52,153 nt of DNA, from contig CAMPET010000309.1 of NCBI GenBank assembly GCA_946803715.1, positions 28,598 to 80,750 of the forward strand, given 5' to 3'. Numbering within the stretch: the first letter of the stretch is position 1; each line of letters starts with the position of its first letter. The translations under genes were made by a program, and so were the position numbers. Of the stretch, positions 23,601-33,520 are shown piece by piece. The DNA is from Beroe ovata (taxonomy: Eukaryota > Ctenophora > Nuda > Beroida > Beroidae). The notes under the pieces were generated by a model that saw only the letters and a program-made list of their open reading frames with translations, did no database searches and was not told the DNA's origin.

Positions 23601-23935
23601 TGGAGCAATGAACAATGAGATTTGATGCTGACAGTGTGTGAAAATTTGGGACCCTTTCGGCTTTCCCCAAAAATACCATTCTCTATTGGATGTGAAATAC
23701 TCTGATTTAAAACATACCATTTCTTTGGCCAAGGAAGCAATGAAGCTATAGTACCTGAAATATCAGATCAGTGACTCATTTTGAGCTTTTCACTCAAGAC
23801 AAATTGTTCATCAAATTATAACCCAAAAATGGCTAATAACCTGAAGGTTTAACGGCTAGGAAACCATCAATCACACTTTCAACTTGCTTTCCATTTTCTT
23901 TGGTCATAGTTCCTTCATGGCTAGGAGACTTGAAA
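8638..23935 (-). CDS. PH / coiled-coil / TBC Rab-GAP / beta-propeller protein (TBC1D2-like)
   Basis: Fourteen minus-strand exons join with consistent phases: 23841-23935, 23718-23754, 23261-23413, 19218-19424, 15718-15832, 15258-15368, 15004-15105, 12630-12723, 11826-12025, 11440-11635, 11232-11356, 10919-11134, 8866-10863 and 8638-8733. From the ATG at 23907 this gives about 1,239 residues: PH, coiled coil, TBC, propeller. PH plus coiled coil plus TBC is the layout of TBC1D2 (Armus), a Rab7 GAP at late endosomes and cell junctions. Rab specificity here is inference. Vertebrate TBC1D2 ends after TBC; the propeller is extra. The first exon is open upstream of the ATG, so the true start may be earlier. 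The last exon after 8638 is unresolved. The 11635 acceptor could instead be 11647. Confidence 0.85.
9460..10330 (-). CDS. C-terminal WD40-like beta-propeller of the TBC gene
   Basis: Within the 1,998-nt exon 8866-10863, after the TBC domain, the protein continues with blade-like strands: LHTAVCNHVMWAVQ, GFLLLGTANGYVLSF, VLGIVLFKKQILVHL, DELWCSCGNTVHFVD, ISIWDIKKKTCLSS, and DTFWVGTSHGHVLIYEV. This series resembles the C-terminal propellers of JIP3/JIP4 and ARHGEF10 (WVGTGNG-type blade ends) more than classical WD40 with GH/WD pairs. It is probably a protein-binding platform. A Ser/Asp/Glu-rich tail follows (8866-9450). Confidence 0.65.
10450..12025 (-). CDS. TBC (Rab-GAP) domain exons
   Basis: The exons cover the pre-TBC segment (DPLGFRYYDTEM) and the whole domain: CRHGIPTKLRPRLWKAF, then LDLHRSFPRN, then GYCQGMNMIAG, then FSFNWFMTIFIDSLP and RLWDIFLLEG. 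Both catalytic fingers are intact: the Arg of LDLHRSFP and the Gln of YCQG. The domain should therefore accelerate GTP hydrolysis by a Rab. Sequence style (AILEMIMPTGYY, VDLS-like IDLSLFSFNWF) is closest to the TBC1D2 group among TBC families I know. The domain finishes inside the long exon 8866-10863. Confidence 0.9.
12630..15832 (-). CDS. coiled-coil exons of the TBC1D2-like gene
   Basis: Four exons with phase-matched junctions encode a helical, heptad-like region. 15718-15832 begins LTRRLQSLEESVYCSQDRL, 15258-15368 begins VETLKESLETCVSHISQE, 15004-15105 begins ESVSTLKLQNDKLAIELT, and 12630-12723 contains QWENRYLRLSLQYLKLQ. TBC1D2 proteins have a coiled coil at this position that binds active Rab or Rac partners. 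The large gap 12724-15003 is intron with microsatellites and an E-box minisatellite; no further exon is needed to keep the frame. Confidence 0.75.
13197..13306. repeat. imperfect CA-rich repeat in intron
   Basis: Irregular ACACA/CAGACACA runs within the intron 12724-15003 of the TBC1D2-like gene. Short cysteine/valine-rich frames on the minus strand are artefacts of it. Confidence 0.7.
13811..13882. repeat. 16-bp minisatellite with CACGTG E-boxes
   Basis: About 4.5 tandem copies of a 16-base unit, ATTCAATCACGTGACT, with small variations. Most units carry a CACGTG core inside TCACGTGAC, the site bound by bHLH-zip factors such as USF or MITF/TFE in animals. It lies in an intron of the TBC1D2-like gene. 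A role as an enhancer is inference. Confidence 0.75.
14286..14347. repeat. CA microsatellite interrupted by an N
   Basis: (CA)n with ACACGT interruptions, and the single N at 14303, in the same intron of the TBC1D2-like gene. Confidence 0.85.
16538..17298 (+). CDS. secreted cysteine-rich two-domain protein, nested
   Basis: There are two exons, 16538-16839 and 16938-17298, joined in phase across a 98-bp GT-AG intron to give 220 residues. The N-terminus MIKLFAASFVVLATISA is a signal peptide, then KQPCQEC begins the mature chain. Domain 1 has about seven Cys (PCQEC, ERNC, ARC, SVC, GC, NSC). Domain 2, beginning GCV...VCYDFC, has about nine with similar spacing, so the two look like related repeats. 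The C-x2-C start and Cys count recall Ly6/uPAR three-finger folds, but spacing is not a clean match. There is no C-terminal hydrophobic tail, so it is probably secreted. It lies on the opposite strand within the 3.4-kb intron 15833-19217 of the TBC gene. The upstream TTG-initiated extension was rejected in favour of the ATG before the signal peptide. Confidence 0.7.
17299..18965. other. remainder of TBC intron, no gene seen
   Basis: Apart from the nested gene and the minisatellite at 18967-19100, this part of intron 15833-19217 shows only AT-rich unique sequence. There is a short direct duplication near 18023-18060 (TGCTGCGTTAATTTGTGTA twice). Confidence 0.5.
18967..19100. repeat. TTGGGTATTC minisatellite
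   Basis: At least six copies of TTGGGTATTC or a one-base variant, mostly spaced by about 16 bases. Several are followed by GCGAC, and one copy is inverted (GAATACCCAA). The array sits about 120 bases from the PH-helix exon. Confidence 0.7.
19218..23935 (-). CDS. PH-domain exons of the TBC1D2-like gene
   Basis: Four exons encode one PH domain of about 100 residues. The order is VIDGFLAVKPSG (exon 23841-23935), SLLPWPKKW (37-nt exon 23718-23754), the core strands DGLLHVYNTNEE...LQFSLQVRHPQ (23261-23413), and the closing helix HFRAENNEDYTMWIDTVRAC with the invariant Trp (19218-19424). A serine-rich linker (STASYSSRSSLVSKCSSSD) follows. PH domains bind phosphoinositides or partner proteins. The 3.8-kb intron 19425-23260 contains a retrotransposon, and intron 23414-23717 contains a MITE. 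Confidence 0.85.
20785..22230 (+). mobile_element. decayed CR1/L2-like retrotransposon in a TBC intron
   Basis: An open frame at 21070-22191 encodes most of a reverse transcriptase: LLDLSAAFDTVDH, GVPQGSVLGPILFNIYI, FADDHQVFK with the catalytic Asp pair, and the thumb region ending KTFLFTRSYG. Upstream pieces in other frames still resemble the same protein (RPFPSAGKAF near 20790, a VND...IASD segment near 20890-20930). The 5' part is therefore eroded by indels and an inserted segment. Endonuclease and ORF1 are missing. It is the same clade as the full element at 46232-50790. It lies in the intron between the two last PH exons, in opposite orientation to the host gene. Confidence 0.85.
22432..22502. 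repeat. CCGGGACCGGGATCCCGG palindromic cluster
   Basis: Repeated CCGGGACCGGGAT and ATCCCGG blocks form overlapping inverted repeats just after the N at 22413, inside the TBC intron. This is probably a terminal fragment of a DNA transposon or MITE. The family was not identified. Confidence 0.5.
23466..23683. mobile_element. 218-bp MITE filling an intron
   Basis: Inverted termini GAGAATGGTATTCTTGGGGAA and its near complement at the right end (with GGGTCCCAAAT shared inside, separated by a small insertion). It is flanked by TA at 23464-23465 and 23684-23685. It occupies most of the 304-bp intron between the 37-nt PH exon and the next one, leaving both splice sites intact. Confidence 0.7.
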
Positions 23936-24619
23936 CTACATTGTAAGAGAAGTACTGTCCTTACAAGAAATATCTAGAAGATACTGGTGACATTTGATGA
24001 TGCCATTTTTACAAATGAGTCTTATATATTTTGGGCTTCAGAGCAGCAACCAGGAAACATAACTGATAGAAAACAGCTATGACTTGCAGCATATTTCTAC
24101 ATAACAGGCTTGAGAGGTGAAAAATACTTTGGCTGGCACTATGTGAAACTTGCCATTTTGTAGTTGCCATGACAAGATCAATGCTAAATTGTGCCTGATG
24201 AACACAATTTTTGGTGAGTTAAAGATGGTCCTCTTGGGAACTTTGATGATAAATAGGACTAGTAGTTGTAACCAACATTTTACTGCAGCAATAAAGCAAA
24301 AAGAGGAGAGTTTTCCATAACCTAGCCCAATGCCTAAACATTGAAAGGTATGAACGGCGAGTCTTGGCTCCACACAACAACAACAGAAAAGCAAAGTACA
24401 AGTGTTGATCTGTTGTTATATTTCAATTCATCATGTCATGCATCATAATCATATATCTCAAATTTGATTGTAATAAACTTATCAACACTACTTATTACTT
24501 ATCTGAGAATAAGTTAATTGCAATTGCGCCGCGCGCGAAGCGAAATTCTCGACAGGGTTTATAATTATATATCATCGATCGATCGACAAGGCTTGGGATG
24601 ATTTTTTCAATCTTCCTTG

Positions 24620-24735
24620 CCGGATGTCATCTGTCCACTGTTTCTTGCGCGCGGCGCCTTCATCGAAGGCCGAAACTGTTCTGGCCTTCGATGAAGGCGC
24701 GCTAGAAACAATGGAGTACATGATAGATAACATCG
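24620..24735. mobile_element. CG-rich foldback repeat, copy 3
   Basis: Arms CTGTTTCTTGCGCGC...GCCTTCATCGAAGGCC and their complement GGCCTTCGATGAAGGCGCGC...GAAACA form a stem. Degenerate outer tips (GATGTCATCTGTCC left, GATAGATAACATC right) match the GTCAGAT-type ends seen at 3068-3394. It lies upstream of the TBC1D2-like gene. Confidence 0.65.
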
Positions 24736-26156
24736 GCGGCCGGCAAAATTTTCCTAGTGCCTTATATATAGTGCCTTACCTGTTACCGTCGTCGCGCGCC
24801 GCGCAAAAGCTCAATTCCAATTTCAACATGAACTTGAATTTGAAAAACATTATCAAAATGCAATAATATTGACGGTAAAGCTTAAAAGTTTCAAAATCAA
24901 TTAGAATCAATTATATGGATAATTATGAACAAAATTTATAATTGCAAAATGGTAGGAACTAGGAAGCGAAGCTAAGCGACAAATGGCATCCTGATCCAGC
25001 TACCCATCGAAATCGAATTTCGATGGCCAGGCCATGGCAATGGCATTCAATTTTCAATTTCAATCCTCTGTTTTTCTAGTTCTAGTTCTACAGTGTGAGT
25101 GAATTAATAATATCAAAGTATCAAACACTTCAAAATGGCGGTATGCAGTTCTTGAAAGGCTTGCATCTTGATATTTAACTGGTTTTCATTATGCATCTTT
25201 CATCCTCTCTCATCTTTGAATCATAATATGGACGATGCAAACCAAGCGAAATAATAATTTACCAACACATAATATACACACATTGGAGCTGCAGATGAGT
25301 AGAATCAGGGTTTTCTCGATTGCAAAATGCAAATTCCGCTCTTTATTCCTGAGGCTACGCATCCTTGCTCATTTGTTATTTAATTGACACAATTTTCTAT
25401 CAAATAAAAAACGAACACGGATGATAATTGATCAGTTACATAACATAAACATCGTCAATTTTGGTTAAAAACATAAATATATTAAACCAAAACGTTCGCT
25501 TTGATAAATGGGCCTCATCTATTGAGTTGGAGCAGATTCACAATATGATCCAAGTCCAACCGAATAATCCATGAAAGATTCTGCATTTCCAGTCAGATAA
25601 AATAAATACATTTTTCGATGTAAAAAGACATTCGGTGCTAATAACTGCTCACCATGCTTAAAGTGGAACAGCCTCTGGTTTTTCGTATAGAAGTGACAAG
25701 CGAACTAAAAACTTTCACATAATTTTTCCGATATTCTCATCTCTTGCTACGTTGTGCTGATAACATCTGCGTTACAAGACAAAATAACGCATCATACACG
25801 ACGCAACAAATAAATTACTATACGGGAACACAATAACAAACACACACTCGACAGTTATTGTAAAGCACAAGAACGTGCCCATTATAATATAGATCTGATC
25901 TCCATGGAAATACAAAACAACTCCGAAAGATGTTCTCATCGCTTCTTGCCACACAATAATCAATAATGAAACATATCCGGCAAAAGCGGGACCCCCTTCG
26001 CAAGGGACTTGGCCCTAGTGCGCGGCGCGGCGTTCCATCATATCATAGTTATCATCTGATCATATACATATTACTATACAAACCCTCTTCAGACACTTAT
26101 ATATAGTGAGAGGGATCATGTCACATTAAAACAGTAAAAAATGTCCGTCATGTTTA
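24736..26156. other. intergenic, no gene recognised
   Basis: AT-rich spacer between the 5' end of the TBC1D2-like gene and the 3' end of the Ig/Fn3 gene. It contains a short palindrome CCATCGAAATCGAATTTCGA near 25004. No convincing exon was seen on either strand. Confidence 0.5.
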
Positions 26157-29100
26157 TCATGACATAGTCCTGAATACACTTACAGTCACTAACAATACTA
26201 ACACGAGGTTAAGCGAAGTAGACCGGACGGCAGAGGAATTACCATCGTCCGTATCGATCTGTTTCTCGTTCTCATTAACCTGGGAGTGAGAAATCATTAT
26301 TCAAAAGCGAATTTCGACCTAACCGTGGCACCAAAATAAAAAATGTATTCATGAATCAAAAAAATTCGATATTATATCATGAAGAACTCCCTAACAAATG
26401 GAAGCAGATACCACAGACCCCATGTCTCATCTCTCTCTCTCGAGCCTACCTTCAAAAAGAAAGTCTGCGAGTCCCTGCCCCTGATGTTGATTGCTTCGCA
26501 CGTGTAGTAACCCTCATTCAGGGTCTGACTCTCCGCTATACTCAGAGTCATCTCCTGTATATTGTAGCGAGTGTAAGCTGTGGCTATCGGGAAGAAATCT
26601 ACAAATTCTTTCCGTATATTGAATTTGTTGGCTTTTCAATGTTTATTTCAATATCATGGAATGATAACTTACAAATTGAAACTCTTCCGCGTTATATTGC
26701 GCATTTAAAGCGTAGTTGCCGGGAAAACTCGCACTTGGGTCCAAGGCGTTGATCTCTTTCTTATTGAAGAACCACTGGAAGTATGGTTTAGGATTGGATT
26801 TCACCTGCAACACGAGTCAAAAAGTTAAAACTAGTGATGACATTCCTCTTCACATTCACAAAGCACGTGCACAGAGGGAGAGCCGCGCGCGCACTTACTC
26901 ACCTGACAAGGTAGACTGATGTCCACATTCTCGCCTACGTCCACCACATAATGTCCGTTTCGGTTCTTATCATACGTCGTGGGTGGAATCATTACCGGGG
27001 GCGACTCTAGTAGAAGAGAAAAGAGTTTCAGTCCGGAAGAAATAATATGAAAGTGCGGAAAGATCCATTTGAACTTTCACTTTTTCCAGATGAGCAATGT
27101 CTACGATATCATAAGAACTCACTGCTTGGTTGCGAAGTTTTGAATGTGAACACCGAACTATACATCCCCACTCCCGCACTATTGAACGCCGCTACCTTTA
27201 CATTGTACGTGGTACTGGACTCGAGACCGGTAATCGCGTGATGGGTCACGCTGCCGTCACGCAGGCTCACTTCCTTGTAACGCGGTGATTCGGTATCCAC
27301 CGCGTGAGAAACCTGGTGGAAATGAAGGTTCTTCATTTCTTCTTCAATGAGAACATGAGATCGAGATGAATGAGATCGATGTTACAATGTTTGGTGTAGA
27401 AATTTGAATTAAGAATATTCTCTCTCGGACCTTGTAGCCGGTGATGACGTCATCCTCGTCCTCGTTCACCCACTTCACAAACAGTGTGTCCGAGGTGGAA
27501 TCCTTGTACAGGGAGAGATCCTTAGGTGTACCAGGGGGCCCTGGGAGTGACATTCGTTAATCGGGAACTTGTTAATCAGCACTGGAGCTGATGGACGATG
27601 GTGTATAGCGGAATGACAGGGGGCGTGGAAAGGACAAAATTTTCCATTTTCCAACGCGAACTTTAATTCTAGCAATGTACTTGTACAATGTACATTGCGC
27701 ACATGAAGTGTTGTACACAGTACGCACATCCCAAAATTCACAACTCACTCATCACAGTCATATGCGTTTCCTCGCTGGATATCGCGATGATCCCCACATT
27801 ACAAGTACACTTGTACGGAACAGAATCCAGCTCATCCAGGTTCGTGTTGATCAGCTTCTTCGATGGCCACCCATCGTCCGCTCCCGGACCTTCGTATCTG
27901 AAAACAGGGTTTACTATAGAACATGCAATGTATTACATGCTTGTGACAGCAAAATCTATTCCAAAATTCTGGAAAAATGCCAAGGAATATCATTTGTTCC
28001 GAAATCCCCCAAACTCTTACGATATTTTGCTGGATGCGGGAGTGGTGTTGTCCATGAACCACGTCCAGGAGAGGTCATCTTGGAACTGGTCCAGGGATCC
28101 ACAGTTACACTCCATGGTGATATCAGTGCCGTATCGGGCCACTCCATCCACCAGAGGAGGGTCGAATACCAGGGTGGGTTTATCTGGGAGAGGGGAATTG
28201 TTACTGATAACAATCCTACAATGAATGTTGTTCAGTAGTGTCTAGTGGCTGCGGGATTTTAGATAGCTTGATCCACAGACAGAGAAAGAACACCTCATAA
28301 AGCAACATCGTTCAATATGGAGCACTAACTTGTGAAAAGTGTTTTGAAAGGTTTGGTCACCGTGTTTCCGTCCATTGTTGCTTCACATGTCCAGTCACCG
28401 GTTATCTCAGTATACCCACCTGTGTACGCTAAACGGTTAAAGGAAGGTTAGGGAGGTATGGCCGCTCTGCTCCTACACACACACACACACACACCCAACT
28501 GTTGACGAGAGACGCATGTGTTTGTTTGCGAGAAGGCATAAGCATGGATCACGTTATAGTGCTGGAGACTCAAGCTGCAGTGAGATACCGTGTTTCATGA
28601 ACCCAAAGTCACGAAATTCGATCATATCGACAGATATAAATAGTCAATGGGTGTCAGTTTATGGGAATAACGCTGAAAATGCTTGCAAATCTAAAAGTAA
28701 GCACATAGATGACAGTGAACGGTTTGTATTCACTTATTTCCCAAAATTTGCAACAATGTCCTCGATCAAATTGACGATATAAAGGAACGCAACGATTATT
28801 GTCAGACTGCAACGACAACAAGTATGTACAGGGAGACACTGTTTCGAGATGTCTGCTGATTTTGAAGGGAAAGTTCCGTAGTCATCATGGAGGTTCGTTA
28901 TTAGGAATGAGTAAAACAGCGTGATTATAATCGTCCGATCACGGCCGATTGAAATGCAAAATTTGCTTGTGGAATGCCAGCGATTTGTATCAATCAAACA
29001 GCTTGATTTCAAAACGCACTCGTGCTGTGCCATGTGCTCTCGTGACAACTGTTGTCATAACAACAGGTACGTTGTCATGTTAACAGCTGTCAACAATCAA

Positions 29101-30801
29101 ATCATGTGGCAATCTCTCCACAACTGATGCTTCATTCAACACACACACACTCTCACACTCTCTCGCACTATCTCACATTCACTCTCGCAGGGGAAATCAA
29201 TAGATGGGAATCAACAAAACAAGCCCAGCAGTATAAAATATTTGGTTGTGTTTCGGAATGTCATGCACTACATACTTGAGTCTATTCTCAGTTTTAGGAA
29301 GTGTGACTGCCCGTCACTGTCTGTTTCCAAGGTATACAGACTTTCTGGAAGCACTGTATTGAGATCATTACCTTCCTGTAAAAAACACGGTATGAAGTTC
29401 AACTATGTTCAACGATATAGCGAAGATTAAGACTCTCAGCATTCGTTCACGATGCTTACCTTCTTGAACACTATGTTTGGGACAGATGGTGTACTTGTTA
29501 TTTTACACGTTATCGTGGCCTCTTTATCTGCCATGAAAAGGAAGTATTGTAGACTCTGGTAAGTGATGGAATAGACATTTTCTCCGTGTAGCGATACTGA
29601 TACTGACTCCACTGCCAGGACTGAAAATATGTGAGGGTTAAGAACGGTGATATGGAAATGAGAAGACGTTGCGTGTCATATATTATGTTTTGCTGATTCA
29701 AAACACATGGTCTACGAAAATGCGCGCGTCAGCGCCGCGCACTTATCAAATACTGAACTCTGCAAATATGTCCTAGCGCGTTACATTTTGCTACGCGGAA
29801 TGTCCCAAATTGCCAATAACTGTCACTGTGGACCATTGACAAGCAAGCTGTGTCATTCAGGAAGCAAGCTGGGAGATTCAATGTCGGTTCGTGTTAGCAA
29901 ACAGGCTATGTCAGTTAGGAAGGTCCAACATTAGAAGTAGGAGTTTCAGCTCAAGTCCTACCTTTTCCAACAGGAAATTTCAAAATTTAGTGGTATTTGG
30001 CATTAATTGCCGTGTTGATTGGGATTTGCTACATTATACGGTCCACAAGACACATTGCCGCACTCAAACAACCAACTAAACCGCTTGTCAGTGCGTATCA
30101 CATTCTTCGGCTGAAATTGACGGCTCTTGCTGCCATACAACTCCGTTACAATTACTTCACATGAGCTCACGATTATTGTAGCAATTGGTCGCATATTGTA
30201 ACTGAATTGGTTGCACATTGTAACGGAATTGGGTACATTCCGATGGTTAAAGAAGATAATCGCAGCACAGGGCTAATCACTAAACCGGTTCATGCGATAA
30301 GTGTTTAATTGGTGCAACGGTTACAGTCTGTGAGCAAGCAGACCGTCGTGCGATCATACGGACAATAATGTTTAGGATATTGTTCAACATAGCAATCACT
30401 TGTAAGATGACGAAATTCTCCTGACATCCTAAATGTAATATGTAGATGTGAGAAAGATAAAAAGAGAAGTATCACAGCATCTCAGTCATCTTCTCCCCTT
30501 TCTTGAAGTTATAGGTACTGTCTATTCTCTAGGGTATTGGTATATTTGAAATATAATACTCTTACAGGTGAAGCCCCAATATCAGCAGTATCAAGGTATG
30601 TATAGATTATACTTAGATAGTTATATGTAACTGTGCTATGTGCGGTAAGATATGCCACTGATTCAATGATAGCCGTAAAACCACACACAGACACACACAG
30701 ACACACACAGACACACACAGACACAGACACAGACACANNNNNNNNNNNNNNNNNNNNNNNNNNNNNNNNNNNNNNNNNNNNNNNNNNNNNNNNNNNNNNN
30801 N

Positions 30802-30837
<36 letters not shown>

Positions 30838-32300
30838 GTTCATGGGATGATGAAAGTTCTGTCGAGACTCAAGCTATCTTTCCGCAGGGTAATTATCACA
30901 TATGCCATGTCTCAATCCATCATACAATTCTACAAATCCACATACGCAGTACACACACACCTCCACTGTCCACACGCACACACACACACAGACACACACA
31001 CACACACACAAAAATAAGAGATCGATTGATCTAAAAACACGAACGATTTACCTTAAGTTACCCAGTAGGTATACAGCTTACACGGCTAACACGAGAGTAT
31101 GCTGGTGTTTTGTGTGTGCGTGCGAGTTTACATGTGTGTATGATAGTGCAGATGTCTATCGCACGTGTCACCACTATGAATTACAAATTAGTAGTTAATT
31201 TAATGGTAATTAGCCCACTCTCCCACTCTCTGGAGTTACACACAAGTTAACAAATACATCCCCTTCTCACTCTCGTTACACTCACACACGTGATCAATGA
31301 GAGTAGCATCAAAAGTCGTGCTGAACGTTTTAGACCTGTGGAAGCAGCTTGACCGGACTAAATTGTCCTTTTATTGGCATTTAATTACGGGAAGCGAGGG
31401 TACCTTTCTACACCCTATCACTGTCTTAGTAATAAACGCTATGTGTCTCCTCTATCACACAAATAACTAAACTCTTTCCCCAGCAAATATAGCACTGATT
31501 TGAGCTATCGGTACCAGTTCACGATATACCGGCCTCAACTCTGATATCAATGTAATACATGGACTAATAACAGTGCGATACTGATAATATCTCAATCAGC
31601 GCATCAGAGTGTACCTACGTAGAGGGGGGAGGAAGACCAATTAAGTCGGAGCCATGTTTACCCAATTAGCGCAGAACATTTGCATGTGGTGTACTGTTTG
31701 TTTACTTTAGACGTATCCCTCAAGCATATACCTATACCATCGTGTGGATGATGAAACCTGAAACTAAGACCGAGAAAACCGCATTTTTCCGAGTCTCTCC
31801 CGCTCAGTCAGTGGTGACACATTGTCGCGAGAAAAGGAGCTACAATTTTAGAACTGGAGTTGAACGAGCGAATCAGAAATAGGAATCTCAAAAAACTTTT
31901 TAAACTTTTTGACAGGAAGTTTGACTTCTTGATTGACAGCAAAAAAAGTTCGCGACAGAACGTCTTTCTCTCTGTAGCTATATCATGACATCGCGGCAAG
32001 ATAACCTCACACAGTTCTACCACCATCTCCATCTCAAATCAGAGTTGACGCCTGCCCAACAACTTCACACCTCCTTCTGACAAACAACCAAACCCTACCA
32101 CGTGACAGTCACGTGGCACACGATCGCGCGCCACGTGTCACGTTTCCCGGTTTCACAAGCGTTGTCATGACACCCACGTGATTTTATCTATATCCAGAAG
32201 GTTGTCAACTGCTGATCGTACTATACGAGGTCGTGCAAGGGGTGTCAGGCATACACCCTGCTATATTTGACAGAGTGAAGTCGGGTGTGAACAGATTACC
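26157..32300 (-). CDS. Ig/Fn3 cell-surface adhesion protein
   Basis: Minus-strand exons: one ending at 32300 (start uncertain, about 32460), then 29460-29620, 29276-29375, 28330-28428, 28021-28183, 27749-27897, 27431-27540, 27123-27312, 26903-27006, 26673-26804, about 26450-26598, and 26157-26279. Domain order: partial Ig (DNGYFTCYSFS), Ig (EATITCKI...GDWTCEA), Ig (ITMECNC...VPYKCTC, extra Cys pair), Fn3 (LFVKWVNEDEDDVITGYKV...TYNVKVAAFNSAG), Ig (DISLPCQ...YFQWFFN...GYYTCEA), then a tail. The last exon gives NSSAVRSTSLNLVLVLLVTV then a short end and TGA, fitting a GPI-anchor signal. A strong donor-like GTAAGT inside it leaves a spliced transmembrane form possible. Such proteins mediate cell contact. 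The signal-peptide exon was not found. One junction (26673 to 26598) is out of phase by one base. Confidence 0.8.
26450..27006 (-). CDS. membrane-proximal Ig domain exons
   Basis: Three exons give an I-set-like Ig domain: VVDVGENVDISLPCQ (26903-27006), VKSNPKPYFQWFFNKKEI (26673-26804) and MTLSIAESQTLNEGYYTCEA (26450-26598). All the core Cys/Trp/Tyr-x-Cys positions are present. The middle-to-last junction does not keep frame with the only visible donor and any nearby AG. This suggests a one-base assembly error or a non-canonical site. Confidence 0.8.
27123..27540 (-). CDS. fibronectin type III domain exons
   Basis: Two exons, 27431-27540 and 27123-27312, encode one Fn3 domain: PPGTPKDLSLYKD, the conserved Trp in VKWVNEDE, ITGYKV, and the last strands STTYNVKVAAFNSAGVGMYS...FTFKT. 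The two exons join in phase 0. It sits between the third and fourth Ig domains. Confidence 0.88.
28475..28495. repeat. CA microsatellite in Ig-gene intron
   Basis: (AC)n in intron 28429-29275 of the Ig/Fn3 gene. Confidence 0.85.
30683..30834. repeat. CA/CAGA microsatellite with a 64-base N run
   Basis: ACACACAG-type repeats pass into a sized gap (30738-30801) and out as pure (CA)n. The true length is unknown. The flanking open frames composed of His/Thr or Cys/Val are artefacts. Confidence 0.9.
30951..31011. repeat. CA microsatellite
   Basis: Two blocks of (CA)n with GCACA and GACACA interruptions, in the long intron 29621-32299 of the Ig/Fn3 gene. Confidence 0.85.
32095..32180. promoter_or_regulatory. 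CACGTG cluster
   Basis: Several E-box cores lie close together (CCACGTGACAGTCACGTGG, then GCCACGTGTCACG, then CCCACGTGA) in an intron of the Ig/Fn3 gene. The density is well above the surrounding sequence. A bHLH-zip regulated element is a plausible but untested reading. Confidence 0.35.
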
Positions 32301-32499
32301 ATAAACACTTAGACTCATCCGAACTTGATAGTTGATTGCTGCTAAACTGCTGTAAACAGGGCGTACCCAGCGATTACTGCCGAGTTCAACGATTACTATG
32401 GAGAAGCTATAGCACGTAAAATAGCCGTTGTCGGGGGGTGAAACGATTACAACTGTCGCGATGATGGCACAATTACTCGGGGTTTGATACATAGTGTTG

Positions 32500-33486
32500 C
32501 TTTGCGAGAATATTTGAGTGAGAGGTCATTGAAAACGACCAACAGACACACAGGCACACGCAATTAATATCCTCAAACATACACACGTGAAATGCCAATG
32601 TGGTGTATGATCAGCGATAGACACTTCGCAGTTTGTCCATGATGCTACTTGAACGAATTCCGTGTATTTTACCCCACTCAAATCAATTTAAAGTAGGCAA
32701 AAATACCAGATGATTAGCACAAGTTAAGTTTTTAACCTCCAATCAAACAATTAAGGGAGATGATGCGCGAGGGAATTCTGCTATGGTATTAGACTCGGCT
32801 ATTTTTTGCTAGACGGGAGTCAATTTCTCCACGAAGCCAGGTCAATTACACTTATCCTGTAGTATACTGAACCACGGCCTGACTCGTTCTTACTTCTTCG
32901 CCAAACGGAAGTATAACGTCATAGTCCGGCATATTGTGACGTCACTATGATATGTACCACTTGTACCACTATAATTATACCCCGCAGTTGCACCATGTAG
33001 TACCATCGATCGTCATGATATGATGGTATTTTCCGTGAGAGATGGATATTATCTCATAGATCAGTACCTTGCGTACGATGAGCTCTTTCCAGATGGATTC
33101 TTTCGAAAACTGAATGTCATACCTAAATTTCCCAACTTATGGCTATTTCCATTTTATGGTTTCTGATGCACATCTCACGTCCCTGATACTGACAGCTTCA
33201 CACTCAACGTCAGTTGTGCACCACAAAACTGGAGTCTGTACAGCATGGTTTAATAACGACAGCACATGTGTTTATCACACACTATAAATACTTCACGCTC
33301 TACAGTTAACACTACAACATACACCGCTGTACATTACACAGTGTATACATTGTACATCACAGTATAGCACTACTGCAGTATAGACCGATCATTTTCTAAA
33401 AATACACGACACACGTTTTCCCACGTTGTCAAAATAATATGACGCAATGAGTTGCATACCTATTATAATCCAGGATGGTTGTAATA

Positions 33487-33520
<34 letters not shown>

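Noticed and set aside
27675-28238. Two long overlapping plus-strand frames
   Set aside because: They are antisense to well-supported Ig exons (27749-27897, 28021-28183).
28734-29048. Minus-strand frame with a hydrophobic stretch and HDDYGTF
   Set aside because: The exons on both sides join in phase without it, and it lacks the expected Ig cysteine.
30509-31198. Several His/Thr- or Cys/Val-rich frames
   Set aside because: They are pure microsatellite translations, some across the N run.
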